Below are positions 34,833 to 42,687 of a DNA stretch of 64,000 nt, in pieces; within the stretch, counting starts at the first letter, position 1; each line of letters opens with the position of its first letter. The notes beneath the pieces are model-generated. The model was not told the origin of the DNA. It searched no databases and was given only the letters and a program-made list of their open reading frames with translations. The position numbers and the translations under genes are program-made. The stretch is taken from positions 1 to 64,000 of the forward strand of contig CAZLWV010000008.1 in NCBI GenBank assembly GCA_964563135.1, given 5' to 3'. The stretch comes from JAAYAY01 sp964563135. Lineage in GTDB: Bacteria > Planctomycetota > Planctomycetia > Pirellulales > Thermoguttaceae.

Positions 34833-36059
34833 TCAAAGGAGCCGGGCAATCCGTTCCAGGAAAAATGCCGTGATGAGTCCCCCGCCGGTACCCAAAACGT
34901 AGCCCAGAACCCCCATCAGGACGCCGACCGAGGCCAAAGCGGGGTGAAATGCGGCAGCCACGATCGGAGCCGAAGCGGCTCCGCCAATATTGGCCTGGGA
35001 GCCCACCGCCATGCAGAAAACGGGGGCCCGCAGCCACCAGCATAGCAGCAACAGCACGACGCCGTGAAACGTGATCCAGAGGGCGGCAATCGCCAGCAGG
35101 GAAGGCACCTTGAGAACCTGGGCAAACTCGGCCCCGGCCCCGATGCTTGCCACCAGGAGATACAGGAGCACGGAGCCGAACTTGCCGGCGCCGGCTCCCT
35201 CCAGGTTTCGCAGGCTCGTGCAGGAAATCCCCACGCCAATGGCGGTTGCAGTCAGGACCTTCCAGGCAAAGGGACCCACGATCCCGCTCAGATCGCAGGC
35301 GTACGTATCCGTCAGCGAGCCCAACAAGTCTCCGCCCCGATCCGCCAGGGCTGTTCCCACAAAGGCAAGGGCAAGCATCATGAGGAGGTCGGCAAGACTC
35401 GGCGACCGGCTTGCCTGTTGCTGAAACTGCTCGGTCTTGTGTCGCAGCTCGTCCAGAGTGGAACGATCGGCGCCGATGAGCCTGTCGATTCTCTTCTCGT
35501 TGTTGGCAAAGAAGAGCAGGATGGCCATCCAGGTATTCGCCAGTATGACATCGACCACCACCAGCATGGCCTGCGTGGTTCTCGAAACGTCGACACTGAC
35601 GGCAACCGCCAGGAAGTTCGCACTGCCGCCAATCCACGATCCGCTCAATGCGGCCAGCCCGCGCCAGGCCTGGTCGTCCATGCTCTCGGGCACCATCCAC
35701 CCGAGCAGCAGGTAGGCGAGCGGGCCGCCGACAACGATCGAAGCAGACCCGGCCAGAAACAGGGTCAGTTGTTTCGCCCCCAGCCGCATCACGGCCGGAA
35801 TGTCGACCGACATCGTCAGCAGAATCAGCGACGCTGGCAGCAATGCGTCCTGGATGAAATCGTACAGACCGCAATCCACAGGGATCACGCCCGAGTTCGA
35901 CAGGGCCGTGGGAATGAAGTAGGCGAAGATCAGAAGTGGTATGACTCGGAAAAACGCGCGGCCTGCCCGCGTCCCTTCAGCCCAGAACAGCGCGGCAAGG
36001 ACGGCCAAGAAAACCGCAACGATGGCAACCGGTTCCTGAACGAGGGGTGGATCAAACAT
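34833..36059 (-). CDS. DUF819-family membrane transporter
   Basis: 408 aa from ATG 36059 (MFDPPLVQEPVAIVAVFLA). About ten transmembrane helices and the family-type motifs LSGSWIGGSANFLAVA and GSQANIGGAASAPIVAAAF, a repeated Gly/Ala signature of an inverted-repeat transporter. DUF819 proteins (YjcL-like) are inner-membrane permeases of unknown substrate. It lies downstream of the EF-hand protein gene by 75 bp and may share its transcript. 34637-34832 upstream of the GNAT gene holds nothing recognisable. Confidence 0.9.
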   Translation of the reverse strand: MFDPPLVQEPVAIVAVFLAVLAALFWAEGTRAGRAFFRVIPLLIFAYFIPTALSNSGVIPVDCGLYDFIQDALLPASLILLTMSVDIPAVMRLGAKQLTLFLAGSASIVVGGPLAYLLLGWMVPESMDDQAWRGLAALSGSWIGGSANFLAVAVSVDVSRTTQAMLVVVDVILANTWMAILLFFANNEKRIDRLIGADRSTLDELRHKTEQFQQQASRSPSLADLLMMLALAFVGTALADRGGDLLGSLTDTYACDLSGIVGPFAWKVLTATAIGVGISCTSLRNLEGAGAGKFGSVLLYLLVASIGAGAEFAQVLKVPSLLAIAALWITFHGVVLLLLCWWLRAPVFCMAVGSQANIGGAASAPIVAAAFHPALASVGVLMGVLGYVLGTGGGLITAFFLERIARLL

Positions 36060-36134
36060 TCGTCGATTCAGCCGTCCGATCGCCTTGTCGATGTGATGAA
36101 TCTGGCAGGAACTGGAACCGCGGCGGCCACGGTG

Positions 36135-37307
36135 TCATCTGGGGGACGGAACTACCTCCACGTTGCCGGCGCCCGGTGCAGCCGGCTCCCGGCTTTCATC
36201 GAGCCGCTCGATGAGATCCACAACCTCGAAGAACAGGGGATCCTCGGCACTGACAACGATCGTATCCGGATCGGCACCCTCGCCAACCACCATCTTCCCT
36301 GCCGGCACCGTCGGAGCGCCCATCAACGGCGGCGGCTGGACGCCGGGGATCTGCGAAGCGGCCGGCGGCGGCACGGCGCCCGGTTCCACGATCCGATCGC
36401 GATACACCTGCTGGATGATCCGCAGGATCTCGGCAGAACCGGCGTTGTACAGCGGAACCACTCGCGGAACAACCGGAATCTCCGCCCCCATGGCAGCCGG
36501 CGGGGCGCCTGAAGCAAGACCGGGAACTCCGGTCCGTTCCCCCTCCAGCAGGCTGGCCAGCGTTTCCCGGATCCTGGCGTGGGTGCCGGGCAGGGCGAGA
36601 ACGAGGATGCTGCGGGTCCGCCCGTCAAAGGTCAATCGCGCCTCGGGCTGGTCCTGCACCAGTTGCTGCAGGGCCGCCAGAGTCCGGCTCGGATCGAGTC
36701 CGCGAAGTGGATAGACCTGGAAGTTGGGACGCTCGTTGCTGACCGGCGGTTCGGGCACGGCCGCTAGCGGCGGCTGAACCTGGGGCGGCTCCACCGGCAG
36801 CCTGCCGGGCACGGCACGCCGACGCTCCGACCAACGTGGCGCCATCACCAACCCCAGTTCGTCGGCCGACAACTCGGCATTCAGGTTGCGATCCAGCTCC
36901 CAGAGCCTCGCAGGGGCGGCGTTCACCTCGTCGCCCGAGAGGCGGCCGTTGCCGTCGGTGTCGAACAGCCTCAGCAGGGCATTGTCAGACTCCTGAACGG
37001 CCGGCTGCGCGGCAGGAAGCCCCAAAGTCCCGGCAGCCCCGGCAGCGGCGGAAGGTAACCCACCTGGCTCCGCCCCGGCGGGTGCCATGCCCGGAATGGT
37101 TGCGGGAAGACCGGGCACTCCGGGCAGCGGGCTGGCCGGAAGCTCCGGCGGGGCCGGAACAACCGGGACCGACGAGGGTGCCGTCGGAGCAGGCAGTTCG
37201 GCTGCCGGTGCCGGCGGAACTGCCGGATCGGCCACCTGCGCAGTTGCCAGACCGGCATAGAACAGCAAGGTGATGGCGGTCAGGGTCGCGATTCGAGAAG
37301 CGTTCAT
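36135..37307 (-). CDS. Exported Pro-rich protein with EF-hand and secretin-N-like domains
   Basis: 390 aa from ATG 37307. A signal peptide (MNASRIATLTAITLLFYAGL, cleavage near ATA-QV) is followed by about 80 residues very rich in Pro, Ala and Val. An EF-hand-like calcium loop (DTDGNGRLSGDE, residues about 116-127) and a second weaker one (DRNLNAELSADE) follow. Then come two secretin N-domain-like units (FQVYPLRGLDPSRTLAALQQ and PRVVPLYNAGSAEILRIIQQ), without the beta-barrel secretin domain. It is probably periplasmic or cell-wall associated, perhaps an accessory to a secretion pore; function unknown. Confidence 0.75.
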   Translation of the reverse strand: MNASRIATLTAITLLFYAGLATAQVADPAVPPAPAAELPAPTAPSSVPVVPAPPELPASPLPGVPGLPATIPGMAPAGAEPGGLPSAAAGAAGTLGLPAAQPAVQESDNALLRLFDTDGNGRLSGDEVNAAPARLWELDRNLNAELSADELGLVMAPRWSERRRAVPGRLPVEPPQVQPPLAAVPEPPVSNERPNFQVYPLRGLDPSRTLAALQQLVQDQPEARLTFDGRTRSILVLALPGTHARIRETLASLLEGERTGVPGLASGAPPAAMGAEIPVVPRVVPLYNAGSAEILRIIQQVYRDRIVEPGAVPPPAASQIPGVQPPPLMGAPTVPAGKMVVGEGADPDTIVVSAEDPLFFEVVDLIERLDESREPAAPGAGNVEVVPSPR

Positions 37308-37454
37308 GGGTCGCTCCCTCCAAGCATGGGGTGCCGGTTTTCCGCCCAGGTTCTGCGGATAACCGTGTATCCCAACTATTGTCCTTCAGGGGCGTGTGAA
37401 AAAGCAACCCAATGTCCGGGATATTGACGAACCGCCACCCAATCAGGGGATCGG

Positions 37455-37486
37455 AAACGACCCGTCCGACCTCCGACGGGTCGTTT
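37455..37486 (-). terminator. Terminator downstream of the second Gfo/Idh gene
   Basis: Perfect 12-bp stem AAACGACCCGTC (37455-37466) with GACGGGTCGTTT (37475-37486) and an 8-nt loop, starting about 70 nt after the stop of the gene ending at 37558. The minus-strand copy ends in TTTCC. Confidence 0.8.
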
Positions 37487-37557
37487 CGCTTATTCCTCGC
37501 GCGGCGTCTCCCCGGGCGTCTGTCCGCCCGCGGAACATCAACCCCATTCGCCGCTCT

Positions 37558-38853
37558 CTACTTGAACTCGGCGAACCCGGGAACGGGGCAGGCATAGCTG
37601 CCGTCTTCCCTGGGAAGGACCGGCGGCTGGGTATCCCAGCCCAACTCGGCGGGAGCAAGGACCTCCTGGCTGTCGACCGCTTGCTGCCAGGTGATCTGCT
37701 TGCCCGTGTAGCAGACCATGCGGCCGAGCAGGCCCAGCATGGTGCTGTTGACCATGTAGTCGCCGCTGTTGATCGTTTTGCCGTCTCGGATCGCCTTGAA
37801 CAGGGCCACGTGCTCCTCGTCGTACATGTTGCACTTCGGCCCCTCGTATTTCCAGTTCGTTTCGCCGGTGATCTCATACTTGAGAACATCGCAGCGTCCC
37901 TTGGTGCCCAGAACGATGTCGGAGGTCTGGTTGAAAACATTGGCCTGCGCGCGGCTGAAACCATAGACCCGCACGCCGTTCTCGTATTCGTAGCAGATGG
38001 CGTTGTGGTCGAACTGATCGCCGAAATGCGGCTCGACGCACTGGCTCCGCCCGCCGACCCCAAAAGCCGAGACGGGGGGCTTGTCCCCGGTGACCCAGCC
38101 CGCCTTGTCGAGACTGTGAACGAGCGACTGCAGGATGTCGTCGCCGGAGAGCCAATTGAAGTGGTACCAGTTGCGGAGTTGCCACTCCAGCTCGCTCCAC
38201 CCTTCCGTGCGGGTGCTGAGGCGATAGGGGCTGCGCATGTAGTTTTCCTGGACGGCAACAACGTCGCCGATGGCCCCGTCGAGGATGCGCTTCATGGTTT
38301 CCTGCACCCCGGTATCGTAGCGCCAGCAGAGTCCCGAAAGCACGGAGACTCCCTTTTCCCTGGCCAGCTTGCAGGATTCGGCCACCGACTTGAGGCCCGG
38401 AGCATCGACTCCGTGCGGCTTTTCTACAAAAACATGCTTGCCCGCCTCGACAGCCGCCCGGAGATAGGCCGGGTGGAAGCAGGACGCCGTGGCGATCAGA
38501 ATCACGTCGATGTCCGATTCCAGCACCTTCTTGTAGCCGTCGAAGCCGGCGAAACAGTGTTCGTCGTCGACCTGGGTCTGCTCCGGCTTGATCTCCTTGA
38601 GTTGCTTGCGGCCGTTCTGCACCTTGTCGTCAAAAACATCGGCCATGGCCACCAGGTGGGCTCGGGGATCGGCGTTCATCGCATTGGCCGCGGCGCCGCA
38701 TCCGCGTCCCCCGCAACCGACCAGACCCACGCGGAGAATGTCGTCGCCCGCCGCATGAACCCAGTGCGAGGCAACCATCGTGCCGACCGTGGCAGCAACC
38801 GAGGCCTTGAGAAAGTTGCGTCGGGAGGTGGGAAGAAATGCATCGCGTGGCAT
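37558..38853 (-). CDS. TAT-exported Gfo/Idh/MocA-family oxidoreductase
   Basis: 431 aa from ATG 38853 (MPRDAFLPTSRRNFLKASVA) with GGAG 8 nt upstream. A twin-arginine signal peptide (TSRRNFLKASVAATVG) is followed by the Rossmann motif LRVGLVGCGGRGCGAA, LVAMADVFDD, and the family EKP motif HVFVEKPHGVDA. The C-terminal substrate domain is complete. Same superfamily as the protein at 7002 but only distantly similar. Dispersed repeat copy D lies 91 nt upstream of the start and a strong terminator follows, so it is monocistronic. Confidence 0.9.
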   Translation of the reverse strand: MPRDAFLPTSRRNFLKASVAATVGTMVASHWVHAAGDDILRVGLVGCGGRGCGAAANAMNADPRAHLVAMADVFDDKVQNGRKQLKEIKPEQTQVDDEHCFAGFDGYKKVLESDIDVILIATASCFHPAYLRAAVEAGKHVFVEKPHGVDAPGLKSVAESCKLAREKGVSVLSGLCWRYDTGVQETMKRILDGAIGDVVAVQENYMRSPYRLSTRTEGWSELEWQLRNWYHFNWLSGDDILQSLVHSLDKAGWVTGDKPPVSAFGVGGRSQCVEPHFGDQFDHNAICYEYENGVRVYGFSRAQANVFNQTSDIVLGTKGRCDVLKYEITGETNWKYEGPKCNMYDEEHVALFKAIRDGKTINSGDYMVNSTMLGLLGRMVCYTGKQITWQQAVDSQEVLAPAELGWDTQPPVLPREDGSYACPVPGFAEFK

Positions 38854-39264
38854 GGCAGGTTCTCCGATAGAGGATGATCCGAAGCAGGAATCGCCGGTTC
38901 GGCGGGAACAGAGACTCCTCAGCGGGCAGCGCCTGCGCAGCAATTGCACAAGGACAACCGGCGGAAAGCCGCCTTCTTGCGGTCTCCCCTTGCCGCCACA
39001 AGTGCTTTCCGTGCAGACATCCCTGGCGGCCGCTGCGATCGCACGGAAACCATCGCGATCCGTCGTGGCAGTCCGTGCGGCCGTGCTCGCTGAGTGAGCC
39101 CTGTCTGACTGCGATCGTAAGGACTCGCCGGCCCGGAAGCAAGTCCTCGGCAGAACGGCGGAAAAATCGCCTGGGCTTCCCGGCCGATCCCCGCACGCGC
39201 GTCGGCACGCGCCGGTTGGAAAGTGCCGCACTGCTCCACAGAAAGCGACGACGACGAGTGGTGG
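38854..39264. other. Intergenic region between the Gfo/Idh and histidine kinase genes
   Basis: 411 bp holding dispersed repeat copy D. A further stretch has a direct repeat of GCACGCG (near 39193). No gene is recognisable. Confidence 0.5.
38944..39026 (-). repeat. Dispersed hairpin repeat, copy D
   Basis: Same family as 3620-3705, more diverged in the GGCCACC block. The minus-strand hairpin is GGCGG-CTTT-CCGCC, with the stem intact although the loop differs. It lies 91 nt upstream of the Gfo/Idh start. Confidence 0.65.
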
Positions 39265-40389
39265 CTATTTCTTCGCCACTTCTTCGCTTTCCTCGGCCGT
39301 GCGCCCGACCAGGGGGAACTCGACCGCGATCGTGGTGCCGGCGCCGACCGCCGAATCGATGCGGGCCGTTCCGCCGAACAGACGCGCACGCTGCCGGATC
39401 CCCTCCAGCCCAAAGCAGCCGCTGCCCACACCGGCCGGATCGAAACCGACACCCCAGTCCCGGATCTCCACCCGGAGGCGTCCGTCCGACTGGATCACGC
39501 GGAGCTGGATCCTGGCGCTGCGGCTGTGGCGTTCGGCGTTGGTGAGCCCCTCCTGAACGACCCGGAAGATGGCCGTCTCCAACGGCGCAACCAGCCGGTC
39601 GAAGAACACCTCATCTTGGTAGACAATCTCCGCGTTGCCTGGTTTGCGCCGCTCGCAGACAAGATGCTCGATGGCGGCCATCAGGCCCCGTTCATCGAGA
39701 ATCAGCGGTCGCTGGCCGCTGATCAGGCGGCGAGCCTCCTGAACACTGCGCTCGATAAGACGGACCGCCTTCTCAAAACGCTCGCGCATGTGGGGATGAA
39801 CATGCCTGCTCGGCATGTCCAGAAGCATGCGAGCACCCACGAGAGATTGCACAAAACCGTCGTGGATCTCGTAGGCCACAAGCTGCCGGTCATGCTCATG
39901 CATCTCCAGCAGAAGCCGCAAGTGGCGCCGCTCTTTCTCCAGGGCCTCTTCCGCCTTCAGCCGAGCCGTCAGATCGCGCACAACGCAAAGGGCAAGCTTC
40001 TGGTCCACGAATTCCAGCAGAGACGCACGCAATTCCACCATGAAGAAAGAACCATCCTTGCGGAGATTCAGCGCCCTCAACTGGGCAATGCCCCCGGACA
40101 CGACCTGGTCTGCAACCTGCTCAAAGAGATGACGATCCTGGGGATGGATGAGTTCGACCACGGCCATGCCGATCAGTTCGTCGGCGCGGTAGCCGAAAAC
40201 CTCGCATGCGGCCCGGTTCGCCTCGCAGATGGCCCCCTCCGCGTCGACCAGAAGAATCGCGTCCGCGGTCGTCTCGAAGATCCGTTGGTAGAGCTCTCGG
40301 TTCGACTCTGCCACCAGCCGACGCCTCGGCTCCTGAATCGCGGCGTTCAAGTCGTCTCGTGTTTGCCGGCAATCGTCCATGGCACCCAT
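39265..40389 (-). CDS. PAS-domain sensor histidine kinase (HisKA_3/NarX-type)
   Basis: 374 aa from ATG 40389 (MGAMDDCRQTRDDL); an internal ATG at 40380 is also possible. A PAS domain (about residues 35-150, IFETTADAILLVDAEG) precedes the HisKA_3 dimerisation helix with the phosphorylatable His in LVAYEIHDGFVQSLVG near residue 175. A HATPase_c domain follows (EGLTNAERHSRSARI N-box, DWGVGFDPAG G-box). No transmembrane segment, so it is a soluble sensor, and the input ligand is unknown. No response regulator gene is adjacent, so it is an orphan kinase. Confidence 0.87.
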   Translation of the reverse strand: MGAMDDCRQTRDDLNAAIQEPRRRLVAESNRELYQRIFETTADAILLVDAEGAICEANRAACEVFGYRADELIGMAVVELIHPQDRHLFEQVADQVVSGGIAQLRALNLRKDGSFFMVELRASLLEFVDQKLALCVVRDLTARLKAEEALEKERRHLRLLLEMHEHDRQLVAYEIHDGFVQSLVGARMLLDMPSRHVHPHMRERFEKAVRLIERSVQEARRLISGQRPLILDERGLMAAIEHLVCERRKPGNAEIVYQDEVFFDRLVAPLETAIFRVVQEGLTNAERHSRSARIQLRVIQSDGRLRVEIRDWGVGFDPAGVGSGCFGLEGIRQRARLFGGTARIDSAVGAGTTIAVEFPLVGRTAEESEEVAKK

Positions 40390-40731
40390 ACTGCAAATTC
40401 TCGAATCCCCGAAAAGGGCCCAGTATAGGATAGCTGAACAAGACAAATCCACTGGCTGGATGGTCCAGGACAAAAAAAACCGCGGCCCGCCACGTGGATC
40501 TCCGCAGCATATTCCAGTTAAAGCCACAAAACCGATGCGGTTGACATCGCTTCCGATCCCAGTTATTCCTAGCAGCGTCGTCGCTTGCGCCGAAATACCG
40601 CCAGGACAGACTTCTCGATTTCTCGCACGGTCGCCGGATGGGTCGTGAGGCTCGTCGCGAGCGGCCGTGCCATCCTGTCCTGCCATGCGGCAACTGATTC
40701 TGCGCCGGCGATAAGCCATACGAGTCGGATC
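40390..40731. other. Divergent intergenic region between the histidine kinase and ybaK genes
   Basis: 342 bp. A plus-strand promoter candidate is at 40541-40569. A TATACT box close to 40418 on the minus strand may belong to the kinase gene, but it lacks a good -35 partner. Nothing else is recognised. Confidence 0.4.
40541..40569 (+). promoter_or_regulatory. Possible sigma-70 promoter for ybaK
   Basis: -35 TTGACA (40541-40546), 17-nt spacer, -10 TATTCC (40564-40569). The -35 box is perfect; the -10 is only half consensus. Confidence 0.35.
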
Positions 40732-41223
40732 ATGAGCAAGTCGAAACAGAAGTACCCGATGACCGGCGCCATCCGGGCTCTGAAGGCCGCTGGGGTGGCC
40801 TTCGAAGTCATCCCCTACAAATACGAAGAGCACGGCGGAACGCGGCATTCGGCCGAACAGTTGGGGGTCGAGGAGCACTCCATGATCAAGACCCTGATCA
40901 TGGAGAACGAAGCGGCGGAGCCGATGATAGTGCTCATGCACGGGGATCGCGAGGTCTCGACAAAGAACCTCGCCCGTCACCTGGCAACAAAGTCCGTCCG
41001 CCCCTGTGATCCGGAGGTGGCAAACAAACATTCGGGTTACTTCGTGGGGGGAACCAGCCCGCTGGGGACCCGCCGCAAGATGCCCGTGTATGCCGAGGCA
41101 AGCATCTTCGAACTGGCGGAGATCCACATCAACGCGGGGCACCGCGGCTTGATGCTGCGGTTGAATCCCAGGGATTTGCACAAGGCACTGGAGATCACGC
41201 TGGTGAACGTGGCGGTTGAATAG
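40732..41223 (+). CDS. ybaK: YbaK/EbsC-type Cys-tRNA(Pro) deacylase
   Basis: 163 aa from ATG 40732 (MSKSKQKYPMTGAIRALKAA). Single YbaK/ProRS-INS editing domain: MIKTLIMENEAAEPMIVLMHGDREVSTKNLA, GYFVGGTSPLGTRRKMPVYAE. Such enzymes hydrolyse mischarged tRNAs (YbaK: Cys-tRNA-Pro) in the cytoplasm. The typical Lys/Gly-containing active site (KTL, GGTSPLG) is present. Family length is about 160 aa. Confidence 0.9.
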   Translation: MSKSKQKYPMTGAIRALKAAGVAFEVIPYKYEEHGGTRHSAEQLGVEEHSMIKTLIMENEAAEPMIVLMHGDREVSTKNLARHLATKSVRPCDPEVANKHSGYFVGGTSPLGTRRKMPVYAEASIFELAEIHINAGHRGLMLRLNPRDLHKALEITLVNVAVE

Positions 41224-41252
41224 ACTTCACTGCCCGGCATGTGAGAATCGCG

Positions 41253-42500
41253 ATGGCACACACTTTCCGGCTTTCTGTTGCTGTCTTCATGCTCTGCGCT
41301 GGGAGCGTGCTCGGTGCTGCGGAGCCTCCAGGTCCGGTGGCGTTCGAGAAGGTCGTGCTCACGGACAAATACTACTGCGACGGATTGGCCGCCGGCGACA
41401 TCAATCGCGATGGCATGGTGGACGTGGCAGCCGGTCCCTTCTGGTATGCGGGGCCGCGGCTGGCCGAAGCGCACGAATTCTATCCGGCCGCGGCCCTCGA
41501 CCCGGCGGCCAGCCCGAGCAACTGCATGCTCATGTACGTGCACGACTTCAATGCCGATCGCTGGCCCGACATCCTCGTCCTCGGCCGGGTCCACCTGCAT
41601 GAGGCCTTCTGGTATGAGAATCCGCAGGGTGCCCCGGGGCATTGGCCGAAACACTTCGTGTTCCATCGCATCCAGGGAGAAACGCCGCCGTTTGCCGATC
41701 TGACGGGCGACGGCCGGCCGGAGTTGATCTGCCATTGGGACGGCCGGTTCGGCTGGGTGGGGCCCGACTGGACAAGACCGATCGAACCCTGGCAATTCCA
41801 TCCCGTGACCGAGACAGGCGAGTTCAACCAGTTCTATCACGGCACCGGGGTCGGCGACTTGAACGCCGACGGTCGCCCCGACCTGGTTCTGAACGACGGC
41901 GTGTGGTTTCATCCCGGCCAGGAGGGACTGGCCAGGCCGTGGCCGCATCACGCCCGCCGGTTTGCCGGACGAGGAGGCGCCCAGATGCCCGTCTACGACA
42001 TCGACGGGGACGGCGACCGCGACATCATCACCGCCTTGGATGCCCACGGTTGGGGCCTCGCCTGGTTCGAGCAGGTCCAACGCGACGGCAAACTCGATTT
42101 CGTCGAACACAAGATCCTGGGGGACCGGACGGAGATCGACAAGTTCGGAGCGGCCTTCACCCAGCCTCACGCCCTCGACGTGGCCGATTTCGACGGCGAT
42201 GGGCTCATCGACCTGGTCACAGGAAAACGCCGCTGGGCGCACGGGCCCAAGGGCGACATCGAGCCGGAGGCCGATCCGGTCCTGTACTGGTTCCGGCTGG
42301 AGCGAACCGGCAAGGGGGTAGTGTTCCACCCCTGCCTGATCGATCGCGGCAGCGGGGTGGGCGTTCAGATCGTGGCAACCGACGTCAGCGGAGACGGCAA
42401 GCCCGATGTGCTGACGGCCTCGAAGCTGGGGACGTTCGTGTTTGTGAGCAGGCGATCGCCCGCTGGCGACAAGTCTGCCGCATGCATGCCGGCAGAGTAG
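41253..42500 (+). CDS. Exported VCBS/FG-GAP-repeat protein
   Basis: 415 aa from ATG 41253 (MAHTFRLSVAVFMLCAGSVL; a GTG at 41241 would add four residues). A signal peptide ending near LGAAEP is followed by repeated beta-propeller blades with calcium-type loops: GDINRDGMVDVAAG, DFNADRWPDILVLG, GDLNADGRPDLVLN, DIDGDGDRDIITA, DFDGDGLIDLVTG, DVSGDGKPDVLTA. About six blades are seen. This integrin-alpha-like propeller is common in exported planctomycete proteins for adhesion or ligand binding. Partner unknown. Confidence 0.85.
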   Translation: MAHTFRLSVAVFMLCAGSVLGAAEPPGPVAFEKVVLTDKYYCDGLAAGDINRDGMVDVAAGPFWYAGPRLAEAHEFYPAAALDPAASPSNCMLMYVHDFNADRWPDILVLGRVHLHEAFWYENPQGAPGHWPKHFVFHRIQGETPPFADLTGDGRPELICHWDGRFGWVGPDWTRPIEPWQFHPVTETGEFNQFYHGTGVGDLNADGRPDLVLNDGVWFHPGQEGLARPWPHHARRFAGRGGAQMPVYDIDGDGDRDIITALDAHGWGLAWFEQVQRDGKLDFVEHKILGDRTEIDKFGAAFTQPHALDVADFDGDGLIDLVTGKRRWAHGPKGDIEPEADPVLYWFRLERTGKGVVFHPCLIDRGSGVGVQIVATDVSGDGKPDVLTASKLGTFVFVSRRSPAGDKSAACMPAE

Positions 42501-42687
42501 CAGCCCCCCTTTCGGCCACATGCCGCCCGGCTGCCTTTTCAAACCGCAAACCGTCTGCTATCACCAGGAAGGACCGCTCCCGCTACCCGGAAGCTCGCGG
42601 ATTTCCAACGGATCACCATCAGGCTACCCGCGGGCACAGATAGCCGGAATCACCGCGGATTGCCTGGATCGGCGCAGGGAATTCTTT

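Noticed and set aside
39265..41181. 638-aa frame for the histidine kinase starting at 41181
   Set aside because: The N-terminal 260 residues would run antisense to ybaK and have no domain; the PAS domain begins after ATG 40389.
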